Assembly (NCBI GenBank): GCA_938041035.1
Contig: CALHYX010000088.1
Location: forward strand, 1 to 64,000
From: an uncultured Acidimicrobiales bacterium
GTDB lineage: Bacteria; Actinomycetota; Acidimicrobiia; Acidimicrobiales; SHLQ01
Direction: 5' to 3'
Length of the DNA: 64,000 nucleotides
How positions within the stretch are numbered: the first letter of the stretch is position 1; every line of letters begins with the position of its first letter. The notes beneath the pieces were generated by a model. It saw nothing but the letters and a program-made list of their open reading frames with translations, was not told where the DNA came from and did not search any database. Below are positions 27,057-35,272 of this stretch, piece by piece. The translations under genes were made by a program, and so were the position numbers.

Positions 27057-27362
27057 TCACCGGCCTCGGCGTGACCGTTCGAGCCGCAGTTCGATCCGGG
27101 CGTTCCCCCGTCGCGCCGACCGTATCTTGGCGCTCTGCCCGAACCGCTTGTGCGCCGCCTGCCGGCTGATCCCCAGGCGACCGGCGATCGCCTCCCAGGA
27201 CAACCCCTGTTCCCGGGCGGCATCGACGCGTTCAGCGATGATCTCATCGACCGCGGCTTCGATCAGCGGAATGTCCCCGACGCGGTCGAGCGCCGACGCA
27301 TCGGCACCGACATCGGCGAGTGCCCCAGCCATCGCAACGCGCAACTCCACCTGACGGTCCAT
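27057..27362 (-). CDS. Small helix-turn-helix DNA-binding protein
   Basis: The 101-residue protein has a C-terminal helix-turn-helix, LSWEAIAGRLGISRQAAHKRFG (about residues 56-77), preceded by a short helical region and followed by a very basic tail. This resembles small actinobacterial HTH proteins of unknown target. ATG 27362 is chosen; an in-frame TTG at 27368 would add two residues. It is divergent from a membrane-protein gene, and the gap between them carries two matching operators, so it likely controls both genes. Confidence 0.8.
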   Translation of the reverse strand: MDRQVELRVAMAGALADVGADASALDRVGDIPLIEAAVDEIIAERVDAAREQGLSWEAIAGRLGISRQAAHKRFGQSAKIRSARRGNARIELRLERSRRGR

Positions 27363-27378
27363 GCCCAAACCGTAGCAC

Positions 27379-27425
27379 TGTCAACCCAGGGTTGACATGA
27401 CCCCATCCGTCAACTATTGGTTGAC
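27379..27425. promoter_or_regulatory. Two GTCAAC-N5-GTTGAC operators between divergent genes
   Basis: Site 1 (27379-27397) is a perfect 19-bp palindrome, TGTCAACCC-A-GGGTTGACA. Site 2 (27409-27425) is GTCAAC-TATTG-GTTGAC. Both have the same half-sites and spacing and their centres are 29 bp apart. TTGACA of site 1 (27392-27397) with 17 bp to TATTGG (27415-27420) makes a sigma-70-like promoter for the plus-strand gene, with the start of transcription predicted at or next to its ATG (27428). Binding by the neighbouring HTH protein would block this promoter. Confidence 0.75.
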
Positions 27426-27427
27426 AC

Positions 27428-28171
27428 ATGGAGAACAGTCCATCGACCGCGACCGAGGCGGATCCCGAGCCATCGCTGTGGAGCACGATCAAAGGCGACT
27501 TCGCCAACGCCACCGGAGCGCGTGTGCTCGGCGTCCTCGGGATGATGATCTGGATGGCGTTCCAATGGGGCTGGGGGAACGATGTGTTGTTGCCCCCCAT
27601 CGTGGCCCGAGCGTTCGACGCCATCGACGACAGCTCGACCTGGCCATCGGCCATCGGGGCCATCGGCGCCGGAACCGTTGCCGGCAGCGGCTTCTGGGGG
27701 ATCACCCAGGCGTTTGACGGTGTCGTCGTGCTCGCTGGATTCGGCCTCATCCCCGCCACCACCGCCCGAATCTCGCGGACCTTGCGCCGCCACGGACTGG
27801 TGAAGCCGTACCACGAGCTCTCGTTCGGTACCCGATTCTTCGTCGCCTACCTGTCGGGGGCTTCGGTACTGTGCCTGATCGACGTCATGGCCACGGGCCG
27901 GCCGGGCCTGCAGCCCCGGCGCCGCATCCTCGCCGAAGCGGTCGCCATGGCCGTCGCCGGCGTGGCCATCGTCATCGTGGTGATCACCAGCGCCATCGCC
28001 ATCGGCGCGCGGGTACCCGCGACGGAGGGGGCAGCGGAGTTCGTCGTCCGATACGCCCGCAACCCGCTGACCTGGCTGGCGCTCTACGGTACTCTGGCCC
28101 TCGGTTCGGCGATCGCCGGCCGGCTCCGGGGCCGGGACACGTCACCTTCCCCGGCCCCAACGGGCGACTAG
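27428..28171 (+). CDS. Multi-pass membrane protein of unknown function
   Basis: The 247-residue protein has about four or five hydrophobic segments (near residues 33-50, 78-105, 135-155, 175-197 and 215-232) with charged ends, so it is an integral membrane protein; no family motif is recognised. The gene seems to be transcribed from a promoter that overlaps two operators, with its ATG at the predicted transcript start, suggesting a leaderless mRNA. An LLM-class oxidoreductase gene follows after 11 bp and may be co-transcribed. Confidence 0.75.
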   Translation: MENSPSTATEADPEPSLWSTIKGDFANATGARVLGVLGMMIWMAFQWGWGNDVLLPPIVARAFDAIDDSSTWPSAIGAIGAGTVAGSGFWGITQAFDGVVVLAGFGLIPATTARISRTLRRHGLVKPYHELSFGTRFFVAYLSGASVLCLIDVMATGRPGLQPRRRILAEAVAMAVAGVAIVIVVITSAIAIGARVPATEGAAEFVVRYARNPLTWLALYGTLALGSAIAGRLRGRDTSPSPAPTGD

Positions 28172-28182
28172 ATTCACTCGCC

Positions 28183-29115
28183 ATGAGCCGCGCCTCCCGC
28201 CCCATCAGATTCGGCATACAGGCCAGCGGCCTGTGGACGGCCGAGGAGTTCGTCGCGTTCGCCCGCAAGGCCGAGGACCTGGGCTACAGCGCCCTCACCC
28301 TGCCCGATCACTTCGACGGCCAACTGGCGCCGCTCATCGCCCTGATGGCCGCCGCGGACGCGACGACCACCCTGCGGCTGCAGTCGCTGGTTCTGGGCAA
28401 CGATTACCGCCACCCGGTGATCGTGGCGAAGGAGGCGGCGACCCTCGACCTGTTGTCCGGTGGCCGCTTCGACCTCGGGCTCGGCGCCGGTTGGATGCGT
28501 TCGGACTACGAGTCCGCCGGGATGCCGTACGACAAACCCAGCGTCAGGATCGCTCGACTCCGCGAGGCCGTCACCATCATCAAGCGGTGTCTGAGCGGCG
28601 AACGGTTCTCGTTCGAGGGCGAGCACTACCAGGTGCACGACTTCGCCGGCTCGCCGATGCCCGTGCAGTCCCCTCCCCCACTGCTCCTGGCGGGGGGCGG
28701 ACAAAAGATGTTGACGCTCGCCGGGAACGAGGCCGACACCGTTGGATTGAACCCCGGCCTCGCCGCCGGGGTCATCGACGAGCGCGCCGGGGCCAGCGCC
28801 ACCGAGGCGGCCACCGACGCCAAGATCGGCTGGGTGAAGGCGGCCGCCGGCGAGCGATTCGCCGCGATCGAACTTCAGACCCGACTCCACATGGCCGTGA
28901 TCACCGACGATCGCGAAGGACTCGCCGAGGCCATGGCGCCGGCGCTCGGCGTCACCCCGGCCGACGCGCTCCGCTCGCCCCACGCGCTCGCGGGAACGGT
29001 CGAACAATGCGTCGAGACCATCGAATGGTGGCGAGAGCGCTGGGGCATCACCTACGTGACCTTCAGCGGCTCCGCCCTCGACGAGTTCGCCCCGGTGGTC
29101 GCCGCGCTCGCATAA
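28183..29115 (+). CDS. F420-dependent LLM-class oxidoreductase
   Basis: The 310-residue TIM-barrel protein belongs to the luciferase-like monooxygenase superfamily, in the branch that commonly uses cofactor F420 in actinobacteria. Visible features are PIRFGIQASG at the start, LTLPDHFDGQ, a GGRFDLGLGAGWM segment typical of the family, the SFEGEHYQ loop and PPPLLLAGGGQKML. The substrate is unknown. ATG 28183 gives the conserved N terminus. It follows the membrane protein gene by 11 bp. Confidence 0.87.
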   Translation: MSRASRPIRFGIQASGLWTAEEFVAFARKAEDLGYSALTLPDHFDGQLAPLIALMAAADATTTLRLQSLVLGNDYRHPVIVAKEAATLDLLSGGRFDLGLGAGWMRSDYESAGMPYDKPSVRIARLREAVTIIKRCLSGERFSFEGEHYQVHDFAGSPMPVQSPPPLLLAGGGQKMLTLAGNEADTVGLNPGLAAGVIDERAGASATEAATDAKIGWVKAAAGERFAAIELQTRLHMAVITDDREGLAEAMAPALGVTPADALRSPHALAGTVEQCVETIEWWRERWGITYVTFSGSALDEFAPVVAALA

Positions 29116-29124
29116 GGCGCGAGG

Positions 29125-29880
29125 TCAGCCGGGTCGACTCTCGAGGGCCGCGGGGTCGACGCCCAACTCCGCGCACAGCGACTCGACGAGCGCCCGCAAT
29201 TCGGCGACCTCGGCCTCGAGCGCGGCCAGCCGTTCACGACCCGGGGTCGGAGCCGAGGCCGACGAGACGAGCGGCGCACCGGATCGCTCCGGCGCCACCT
29301 CGGCCGGAGCGGCTGCCACCGGTGGAGGCGGCGGCGCCGGGACGGCGGCGCTAGCCACCGCCGGCGGCAGGTCGGTGGCGCTCGGATCATCCGGGTCGAG
29401 CACGAGGTGGATCCAACGATCCTGGCTCTGACCCGACTCCCGACCGACGTTGCGGGTCAGCGGCTCGGGTCGTTCGGCGAGGCGGCGCAGCGTGGCCTCG
29501 ACCGTGTGGAGGTCGGGGAAGCCAACGTAACGTTCGGTCCGGGTCTTCAGCTCGCCTGCGGACTGCCGGCCGCGCAACATCAGTACCGCCATCACCGCCA
29601 GTTCCTGGTCGTCGAGACGCATCACGTCGGGCAGCACGTGCTTGTGTTTGAACGACCGGTGACCGTCGCCTTTGACCGTGCGGGCGATCCCCAGATCGCG
29701 CAGCTCCAGCATCGTCGAGTCGACCTCCGCGGCCGAGTAGTTCACCACCGGGTCGCGGCTCGTCTTTTGGTTGCACGCCGTCGCCAGCGCCTTGGTGGTC
29801 AGCGGGTACCCGTCCGGGGTCGTGCGCTCCTTTTCGATGAGGCAGCCGAGAACCCGGATCTGGCGAGCGGTCAACAACAT
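29125..29880 (-). CDS. YceH/DUF480 family winged-helix protein
   Basis: The N-terminal 170 residues match the DUF480 (YceH) family of tandem winged-helix domains: LTARQIRVLGCLIEKE, TPDGYPLTTKALATACNQKTSRDPV and LMLRGRQSAGELKTR. The family's role is not established. This version adds a Pro/Ala-rich linker and a C-terminal leucine-rich coiled coil (about residues 215-245, LAALEAEVAELRALV). It converges with the LLM gene, leaving 9 bp between. Confidence 0.88.
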   Translation of the reverse strand: MLLTARQIRVLGCLIEKERTTPDGYPLTTKALATACNQKTSRDPVVNYSAAEVDSTMLELRDLGIARTVKGDGHRSFKHKHVLPDVMRLDDQELAVMAVLMLRGRQSAGELKTRTERYVGFPDLHTVEATLRRLAERPEPLTRNVGRESGQSQDRWIHLVLDPDDPSATDLPPAVASAAVPAPPPPPVAAAPAEVAPERSGAPLVSSASAPTPGRERLAALEAEVAELRALVESLCAELGVDPAALESRPG

Positions 29881-29922
29881 GACAAGGGTTTACCAGCTCA
29901 CCGGTTCACGTCGGGCTGACCG

Positions 29923-30729
29923 CTACCAGAGCTCGTCGACGTAGGTGTCGGTGCCGACGACGGTGCGGTGGAACGGAGCGGCGAACACCACCTTGCCGAG
30001 GCCGGATGCCTCGAGGCGGGCGGCGTAGTCACCGAAGCGATCAAAGCTCTCCCGCACGTCGGTCTCGACGAAGAACAGCTGCAGCGTCCGCTCGTCACCG
30101 CCGGTGGCCGATCCGAGATCCATCGGGGCCTGCGAGGTGTTGTCGCCGCGCTGTTGCGGGGTCCAGATCGATCCCATGGCCACCGGCCCCCCGGCCAGCA
30201 GCGGCGCCATGCCATCGTCGGAGTGCACCCAGGCCCGCAGGTCCTCGGCACTCACCCCATCGGCGCGGTCGATCGACACGCTGACCGACCCGGCGTACTT
30301 GTGGTCGAGCGCGAGCTCGATCGGCACCGGGTCCTCATCTCGGTACACCGTCTCGACGTAATCGAACAACACGGTGTGGACGTGGGTGCGCTCCTGAAAA
30401 CCGCGCCCATCCTTGTAGAGCTTTACGACCTGGTCACCGGCCCACTTCCAGTGTTCGGCGTCGTGGCCCTCGTGCACCCAGTAGATCGCCACATAGGAGC
30501 CCGAGTCCCACGGTTGGGCCACCAGGTTGGTGTCGTCGGCCGGGAAACGAAGATCCTTCAGCTCACGGGGGGCGACCCAGCGGGATCCGGCAAACAACCA
30601 GGGGCCGACGAGACAGCCGGCATAAAAGTGATCGCGCTCGTACCACCGGTTGTACGCCTTCTCGTGGCCCTCGTGGGGGTCCACCAGCGTGTACAACATG
30701 CTGCCGACTTTGACCGGATACTCGTCCAC
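29923..30729 (-). CDS. Conserved protein, possible dimeric alpha-beta barrel
   Basis: I do not recognise a defined function. The GTG at 30729 is chosen because AAGGGGAAAAT stands directly before it; an upstream ATG reading has no such site. The 268-residue protein has two similar halves, each with aromatic-rich strands (YNRWYERDHFYAG, YVAIYWVHEGHD; then LFFVETD and VFAAPFHRTVVG). That is reminiscent of EthD/antibiotic-monooxygenase-type ferredoxin-like barrels, an inference only. No signal peptide is present. Confidence 0.7.
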   Translation of the reverse strand: MDEYPVKVGSMLYTLVDPHEGHEKAYNRWYERDHFYAGCLVGPWLFAGSRWVAPRELKDLRFPADDTNLVAQPWDSGSYVAIYWVHEGHDAEHWKWAGDQVVKLYKDGRGFQERTHVHTVLFDYVETVYRDEDPVPIELALDHKYAGSVSVSIDRADGVSAEDLRAWVHSDDGMAPLLAGGPVAMGSIWTPQQRGDNTSQAPMDLGSATGGDERTLQLFFVETDVRESFDRFGDYAARLEASGLGKVVFAAPFHRTVVGTDTYVDELW

Positions 30730-30758
30730 ATTTTCCCCTTGTCGCGTGTGGGGAAAAC

Positions 30759-31331
30759 CTAGCGCCCGATGGCTCGACGGCCCAGAAGAGCGAGCAGGCG
30801 GGTGCCGGACGAGGCTTCTGGGGCGACCTCGACCCGGTCGCCGAAATGCTCGCTCTGGTCGAAGCTCTCGACGAGCGGGAACAACCCGTCCAACAGCCAT
30901 TCGGCGTCATCGTCACCGATCTCCCACTCGACACCGAGGGCGGTGGCCAGGTCGTGACCGTGCACCAGGTTCTCCATAACCCGCAGGGTGAGTTGTTGCA
31001 GCCCGGTGATGGTGCCGATGGGATGGAAGAGTTCGGCCTCGAGGGCATCGGGGCGATCGAACGCTTCGAGTTCACTTATCGCCGTCCCCCGCCAGGCCGC
31101 ACTCGGGTTGGATCCAAGAATCGATGCGTCCGCGTGGGCGAGGTGGGCAAACGGTTCCCCGCGCAGCGTGCAGGTGACAAAGGTGGCGCCGACCACGACG
31201 TGGCCGACCAGCCCGTGGATGGTCCAGTCCTGCCCGGGAACCGGCAGCTCCCACTCATCGTCACCGACCGCGATCACCAGCTCACCAAAGCGGGCCGAAG
31301 CCGCCCGTAGACGCTCGCGCGGGGTCATCAT
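30759..31331 (-). CDS. Mycothiol maleylpyruvate isomerase-like (DinB/MDMPI) protein
   Basis: The 190-residue protein resembles the TIGR03086/MDMPI-N group of DinB-like four-helix bundle proteins, with WTIHGLVGHVV, a central LTLRVMENLVHGHDLATAL segment holding the likely metal histidine, and the typical C-terminal ESFDQSEHFG region. Some members are mycothiol-dependent; this one's substrate is unknown. Its ATG at 31331 overlaps the guaA stop by 4 bp (ATGA), and a second ATG follows immediately, so it is translationally coupled to guaA. Confidence 0.75.
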   Translation of the reverse strand: MMTPRERLRAASARFGELVIAVGDDEWELPVPGQDWTIHGLVGHVVVGATFVTCTLRGEPFAHLAHADASILGSNPSAAWRGTAISELEAFDRPDALEAELFHPIGTITGLQQLTLRVMENLVHGHDLATALGVEWEIGDDDAEWLLDGLFPLVESFDQSEHFGDRVEVAPEASSGTRLLALLGRRAIGR

Positions 31332-32884
31332 TCCCATTCGATGGTGCCGGGGGGCTTCGACGTGATGTCGTACGCCACCCGGTTGATGCCGTCGACCTCG
31401 TTGATGATGCGGTTGGCCATCGTCTCGAGCAGGTCGTAGGGCAACCGGGCCCAATCGGCGGTCATGGCATCCTCGCTGGTGACGGCCCGGATGATCGCCG
31501 GGAAGCCGTAGGTGCGCTCATCCCCCATGACGCCGACGCTGCGAATGTCGGGCAGCACCGCGAACGCCTGCCAGATCTCCCGTTCGAGCCCGGCTCGGCG
31601 AATCTCCTCGCGCACGATGAGGTCGGCGTCCTGGAGTATCGCCACCTTGGCTCGATCCACCTCACCGATGATGCGCACCCCGAGGCCGGGCCCGGGGAAC
31701 GGCTGGCGCCAAACGATCTCGTCGGGCAGGCCGAGTTCGGTACCGACCTTGCGCACCTCGTCTTTGAACAGGGCCCGAAGGGGCTCGACCAGTTCGAATT
31801 CCATGTCGTCGGGCAGCCCGCCCACGTTGTGGTGGCTCTTGATCTTGGCCGCGTCGCTGGTGCCCGATTCGATGACGTCGGGGTACAGCGTCCCCTGGAC
31901 CAGGAAGTTGGCGTCCTCGATACCACCCGACGCCGCCTCGAACACCCGGATGAATTTCTCGCCGATCGCCTTGCGCTTGGCCTCGGGGTCGACGACCCCG
32001 ACCAGCGCGTCGAAGAACTCGTCGGCCGCGCGCACGTGGATCAGATCGATGCCCTGGGTGCGATGGAAGGTGTCGACCACCTGATCGGATTCGTTCTTGC
32101 GCATCAGGCCCGTGTCGACGTACACGCACGTCAACTGGGGACCGATGGCCTTGTGCACCAGCGCGGCGGCGACCGCGGAGTCGACCCCGCCGGACAGGCC
32201 ACAGATGGCCCGGCCACCGCCGACCTGTTTGCGGATGGCGTCGACGGACTGCTCGATGACGTTGGTCATCGTCCAGGTGGGCGAACAATCGGCCTGCCGC
32301 CACAGAAACTGCTCGAGCACCGCCATCCCGTGTGGCGTGTGTGCGACCTCGGGGTGGTACTGGACGCCGTAGATGTTGCGGTCGACGTTCTCGAACGCAG
32401 CGACGGGCGCACTCGGGCTCGATGCGGTGGCGACAAACCCCTCGGGAACCTCGGTGATGGCGTCGAAATGACTCATCCACACCGTCTGGTCCGACGGGAT
32501 GCCCTCGAGCAGCGCCGACTCGGACCCCGCGATCCGCTCGACCTCGGTCCGGCCGTATTCGCCGCGATCGTTGCGGCCCACGGTGCCGTCGAGTTGTTGG
32601 GCGATCAACTGCGCGCCGTAACAGATCCCCAGGATCGGCACCCCGAGGTCATAGATCGCCGGATCGAGCACCGGTGCACCCTCGACGTGCACGCTCTTCG
32701 GGCCCCCGGACAAGACGATCGCGGCCGGTTGCCGGTCGGCGACATCGGCGGCAGACACCGAATGGGGCACGATCTCGCTGTACACGCGCAGCTCGCGGAC
32801 CCGGCGGGCGATGAGCTGGGCGTACTGGGCGCCAAAGTCGACCACGAGCACGGTCTGTTCGGTGTCGACGAGGTCGGGACTCAT
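31328..32884 (-). CDS. guaA: GMP synthase (glutamine-hydrolysing)
   Basis: Converts XMP to GMP using glutamine and ATP. The 518-residue protein from ATG 32884 has the class I glutaminase domain (Cys88 in GICYGAQ, His and Glu in YHPEVAHT), the ATP-pyrophosphatase P-loop GLSGGVDSAV, and the C-terminal dimerisation domain ending KPPGTIEWE. AAAAAGGG lies 10 nt upstream of the start. A MDMPI-like gene overlaps its stop codon. Confidence 0.97.
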   Translation of the reverse strand: MSPDLVDTEQTVLVVDFGAQYAQLIARRVRELRVYSEIVPHSVSAADVADRQPAAIVLSGGPKSVHVEGAPVLDPAIYDLGVPILGICYGAQLIAQQLDGTVGRNDRGEYGRTEVERIAGSESALLEGIPSDQTVWMSHFDAITEVPEGFVATASSPSAPVAAFENVDRNIYGVQYHPEVAHTPHGMAVLEQFLWRQADCSPTWTMTNVIEQSVDAIRKQVGGGRAICGLSGGVDSAVAAALVHKAIGPQLTCVYVDTGLMRKNESDQVVDTFHRTQGIDLIHVRAADEFFDALVGVVDPEAKRKAIGEKFIRVFEAASGGIEDANFLVQGTLYPDVIESGTSDAAKIKSHHNVGGLPDDMEFELVEPLRALFKDEVRKVGTELGLPDEIVWRQPFPGPGLGVRIIGEVDRAKVAILQDADLIVREEIRRAGLEREIWQAFAVLPDIRSVGVMGDERTYGFPAIIRAVTSEDAMTADWARLPYDLLETMANRIINEVDGINRVAYDITSKPPGTIEWE

Positions 32885-32999
32885 GACTTTTGGCCCTTTT
32901 TGGCTGCGAACACGGCGTTGGCGAAGCCACGACCTTAGTAGGTCAACCGGCGTGGGACCGACACGACCGACCGTCTCCAGCCCGTCGACCAAGCTCCGC

Positions 33000-34268
33000 C
33001 TACTCGCCGGTGGGCAGACCGTTCAGCTGGGGACCCTCGGCGAGTCTCGGTTCGCGCTCGGGGCGCTCGAAACCGTCGACGAGTTCGTAGAGCCGAGCGA
33101 TCACGGGATCGATCTGGGCCAGCCAACCCGGTAGCCCGGTTCGCCCGGAGCTGTAGAGCCCCGCGAGCATCGCCTCGGTGATCTCGGGCGTCGCCTCCAC
33201 GTACCAGAAGCCGTTCACCCGCACCACGATGATGCCGGTGTCGTCACGGTCGGCGATGCCCAGACCGCCGGACGGCAACTCCGCTTCGTCGTCGATGGCG
33301 CACTCGGGGACGGCGGTCGTACCGATCTCGGTGACGAGGCACTCGGCCTCGGTGTCGAGGCGCCAGGCGACCCCGACGTCGGCCAGGCGAACGGCAAGCC
33401 GGTCGACCGAGACGATCGCTCGATCCCCATCGACGACCGTGGAGAGCTCGAGCGCGGTAACCGAGGTGGCGAGACCCGGGTGGGCCTCGTCATACTCGCG
33501 ACGCAGTTCGGTCCACCGGTCGAGGAACAGGGTGGAGTGATCTCGAACCGCGGCACCGGTATCGGGCGGAAGCGACGACACGACCGCCGAGATGTTGCGG
33601 CCGACCGCGACCCGGATGAAGTTGTCCACCGCCGTCTCCGGGGTCGTCGCACCGATGGCCGGCGGGCCCTGGCGATAGGTGGGCGGGTCGAGTTGGGCGG
33701 CGGCCCGCACTCGTTCGGCCCGCGTCGATTGCATCGACACGTACCAGCGGCCCTCGCGCTCCACGGCGACGACGAGTTCATCGGTCCGCGCCGAGGCGTC
33801 TGGCCAAAGGACCGCGGGGCTCACCGTGGCGAGCGCCACCTTGGCATCGACCATATCGACCGAGACGATTGCGGTCGCGAGCGCATCGTCGGCGATCGGG
33901 ATTGGCACCGACACGGCGTCATCGGTCGGCGGGACAAGACCCAGCGCCATGAGATCGGCCGCCAACGAGGCGTCCTCGCCGGCGAACAACCGGCGTTCGA
34001 CCGGGTCGAGGTGTTCGACCGCCGCATTCGGATCCGATTCGTCGAGCGCATCCAGAAAGTGCCGCACGGCGGTCTCGGGCGTGTCGGCACCCGATGCACC
34101 CGATCCAATGACCATGACGGTGGCGATGATCAGCGTCAGCACCAACACCGCAACGATGAGTGCCTTCTCGCGATGGCCCGACCGCGCCGGTCCCTCGTCG
34201 CTCAGCGCGTCTGAGGAACGGTCGGTCGGGTCGAGGTCGGGGTTATCGCCGGCGGGAGGTTGGTCCAT
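33000..34268 (-). CDS. Membrane-anchored protein with repeated NTF2-like domain
   Basis: The function is unknown. The 422-residue protein has a polar N-terminal tail, one transmembrane helix (about residues 35-57) and an outer part in two similar halves. Each half opens with a TPETAV motif (TPETAVRHFLDAL near residue 63, TPETAVDNFIRVA near 210) and later has a strand with an aromatic WYV (GRWYVSMQS, GFWYVEATP). This looks like a duplicated NTF2/DUF4878-type fold. The gene lies 115 bp upstream of guaA. Confidence 0.75.
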   Translation of the reverse strand: MDQPPAGDNPDLDPTDRSSDALSDEGPARSGHREKALIVAVLVLTLIIATVMVIGSGASGADTPETAVRHFLDALDESDPNAAVEHLDPVERRLFAGEDASLAADLMALGLVPPTDDAVSVPIPIADDALATAIVSVDMVDAKVALATVSPAVLWPDASARTDELVVAVEREGRWYVSMQSTRAERVRAAAQLDPPTYRQGPPAIGATTPETAVDNFIRVAVGRNISAVVSSLPPDTGAAVRDHSTLFLDRWTELRREYDEAHPGLATSVTALELSTVVDGDRAIVSVDRLAVRLADVGVAWRLDTEAECLVTEIGTTAVPECAIDDEAELPSGGLGIADRDDTGIIVVRVNGFWYVEATPEITEAMLAGLYSSGRTGLPGWLAQIDPVIARLYELVDGFERPEREPRLAEGPQLNGLPTGE

Positions 34269-34336
34269 AGGAAGTCCCGGCAGTACGGGACGGAGGCGCG
34301 CTGGTGCGCGCCCAACGCAGTCCTATCGACCAGCGC

Positions 34337-35026
34337 CTACTCGTTATGAGAGTGCTCGACCCCGAGGGCGACGCTCAGCAACTGCACCAGGATCGCCGCC
34401 GTTGCGCCCCAGACGGTGTCACCGAAGAGATCGAAGAACGACAGCGTGCGCAGCTTCCCGGAGCGCGACCAGCTTTCGGCATGGAACACCTCGTCCAACA
34501 GCAGTTCGGCGAGGGGCACCAACAAGATGGCGTCGACCTCGGCCGGGTCGGCTTCGAGGTTCGGCGCGGCGTCCAGAACGGCCACAAACGGGTGGATCAG
34601 CGACGCGCTGCCCACGGTGAGGAACCGATCGAGCTCCCCGATCTCGCGGGGGAGGTCCGCGGCGAGCCCGACCTCTTCGTGAGCCTCTCGGCACGCCGTG
34701 GCCCACAGACTCTCATCCCCGGGCTCACGGCCTCCGCCGGGAAAACTGACCTCGCCCCGGTGCGTGCGTAGATGCCCGGCTCGGCGGGTCAGGACCACGT
34801 GGGGGCCCTCGTCGGTCTCGTACAACGCGACCAACACCCCTGAGGTGCGGCCGTTCTCGGGCCGGGGGCCGAGCGTGCGGGGTTCGCCGCGCGCGACCAG
34901 TCGCCGGGCGAGGTCGCCGAGATCGACCCGTCGGGCGTCGGGGTCGAGGTGGGCCCACGGCGCGGGCGGGCCCGGTTCCCAGTGGTCGGGCCGCGGAATG
35001 TGCTGCGGCCCGCCTCGCTGGTTCAG
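34337..35026 (-). CDS. NUDIX hydrolase, CoA pyrophosphatase type
   Basis: Predicted to hydrolyse CoA or its derivatives to phosphopantetheine and 3',5'-ADP. The protein has the UPF0035 signature LRTHRGEVSFPGGG before a full Nudix box (G-x5-E-x7-REAHEEVGL, about residues 97-120). No ATG or GTG lies just upstream of the conserved HIPRP segment. A CTG at 35026 overlaps the stop of the small upstream gene as CTGA and would give 229 residues, so it is proposed as the start; initiation farther upstream cannot be excluded. Confidence 0.82.
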   Translation of the reverse strand: MNQRGGPQHIPRPDHWEPGPPAPWAHLDPDARRVDLGDLARRLVARGEPRTLGPRPENGRTSGVLVALYETDEGPHVVLTRRAGHLRTHRGEVSFPGGGREPGDESLWATACREAHEEVGLAADLPREIGELDRFLTVGSASLIHPFVAVLDAAPNLEADPAEVDAILLVPLAELLLDEVFHAESWSRSGKLRTLSFFDLFGDTVWGATAAILVQLLSVALGVEHSHNE

Positions 35027-35172
35027 TGTTCGGCGCCGGCGAGCGACTCCAGGAGGGTGCGCAGGCCGCCGGTCTTGAGGTTCGACATGACGCGGCCCGG
35101 AGGGGTTTCGCCGCGCTCCCACTCCAACCACTGTTCGAGCAGTTTGTGCGGATCTGGTGCCGGTGTTTCCAT
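35023..35172 (-). CDS. Small conserved-looking actinobacterial protein
   Basis: This 49-residue protein begins METPAPDPHK and has a compact helical core, LLEQWLEWERGETPPGRVM, followed by SNLKTGGLRTLLESLAG. I recall similar short proteins in actinobacteria, but no function is known. Its TGA overlaps a CTG that can start the NUDIX gene, suggesting coupled translation. ATG 35172 is the first sensible start; an in-frame ATG at 35214 would lengthen it by 14 residues. Confidence 0.6.
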   Translation of the reverse strand: METPAPDPHKLLEQWLEWERGETPPGRVMSNLKTGGLRTLLESLAGAEH

Positions 35173-35204
35173 GCTCCGAGCGTAACCAGAAACCCCGCAA
35201 AACG

Positions 35205-35249
35205 ACCCAGCCACGAAAACGACGAGAGCCGGGCCCGTAGGCCCGGCTC
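35205..35249 (-). terminator. Intrinsic terminator after groEL
   Basis: GAGCCGGGCC (35226-35235) and GGCCCGGCTC (35240-35249) form a perfect 10-bp stem with a 4-nt loop. On the minus strand the stem is followed by TCGTCGTTTTCG, a short T-rich tail. It stands 24 bp beyond the groEL stop codon and fits termination of the groES-groEL transcript. Confidence 0.75.
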
Positions 35250-35272
35250 AACGTGCGTTCGCAAAGCGACGG

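Noticed and set aside
32885..32992. Extended N terminus of GuaA to 32992
   Set aside because: ATG 32884 has a good ribosome site and precedes the conserved VLVVDFGAQY; the extra residues are basic and unconserved.
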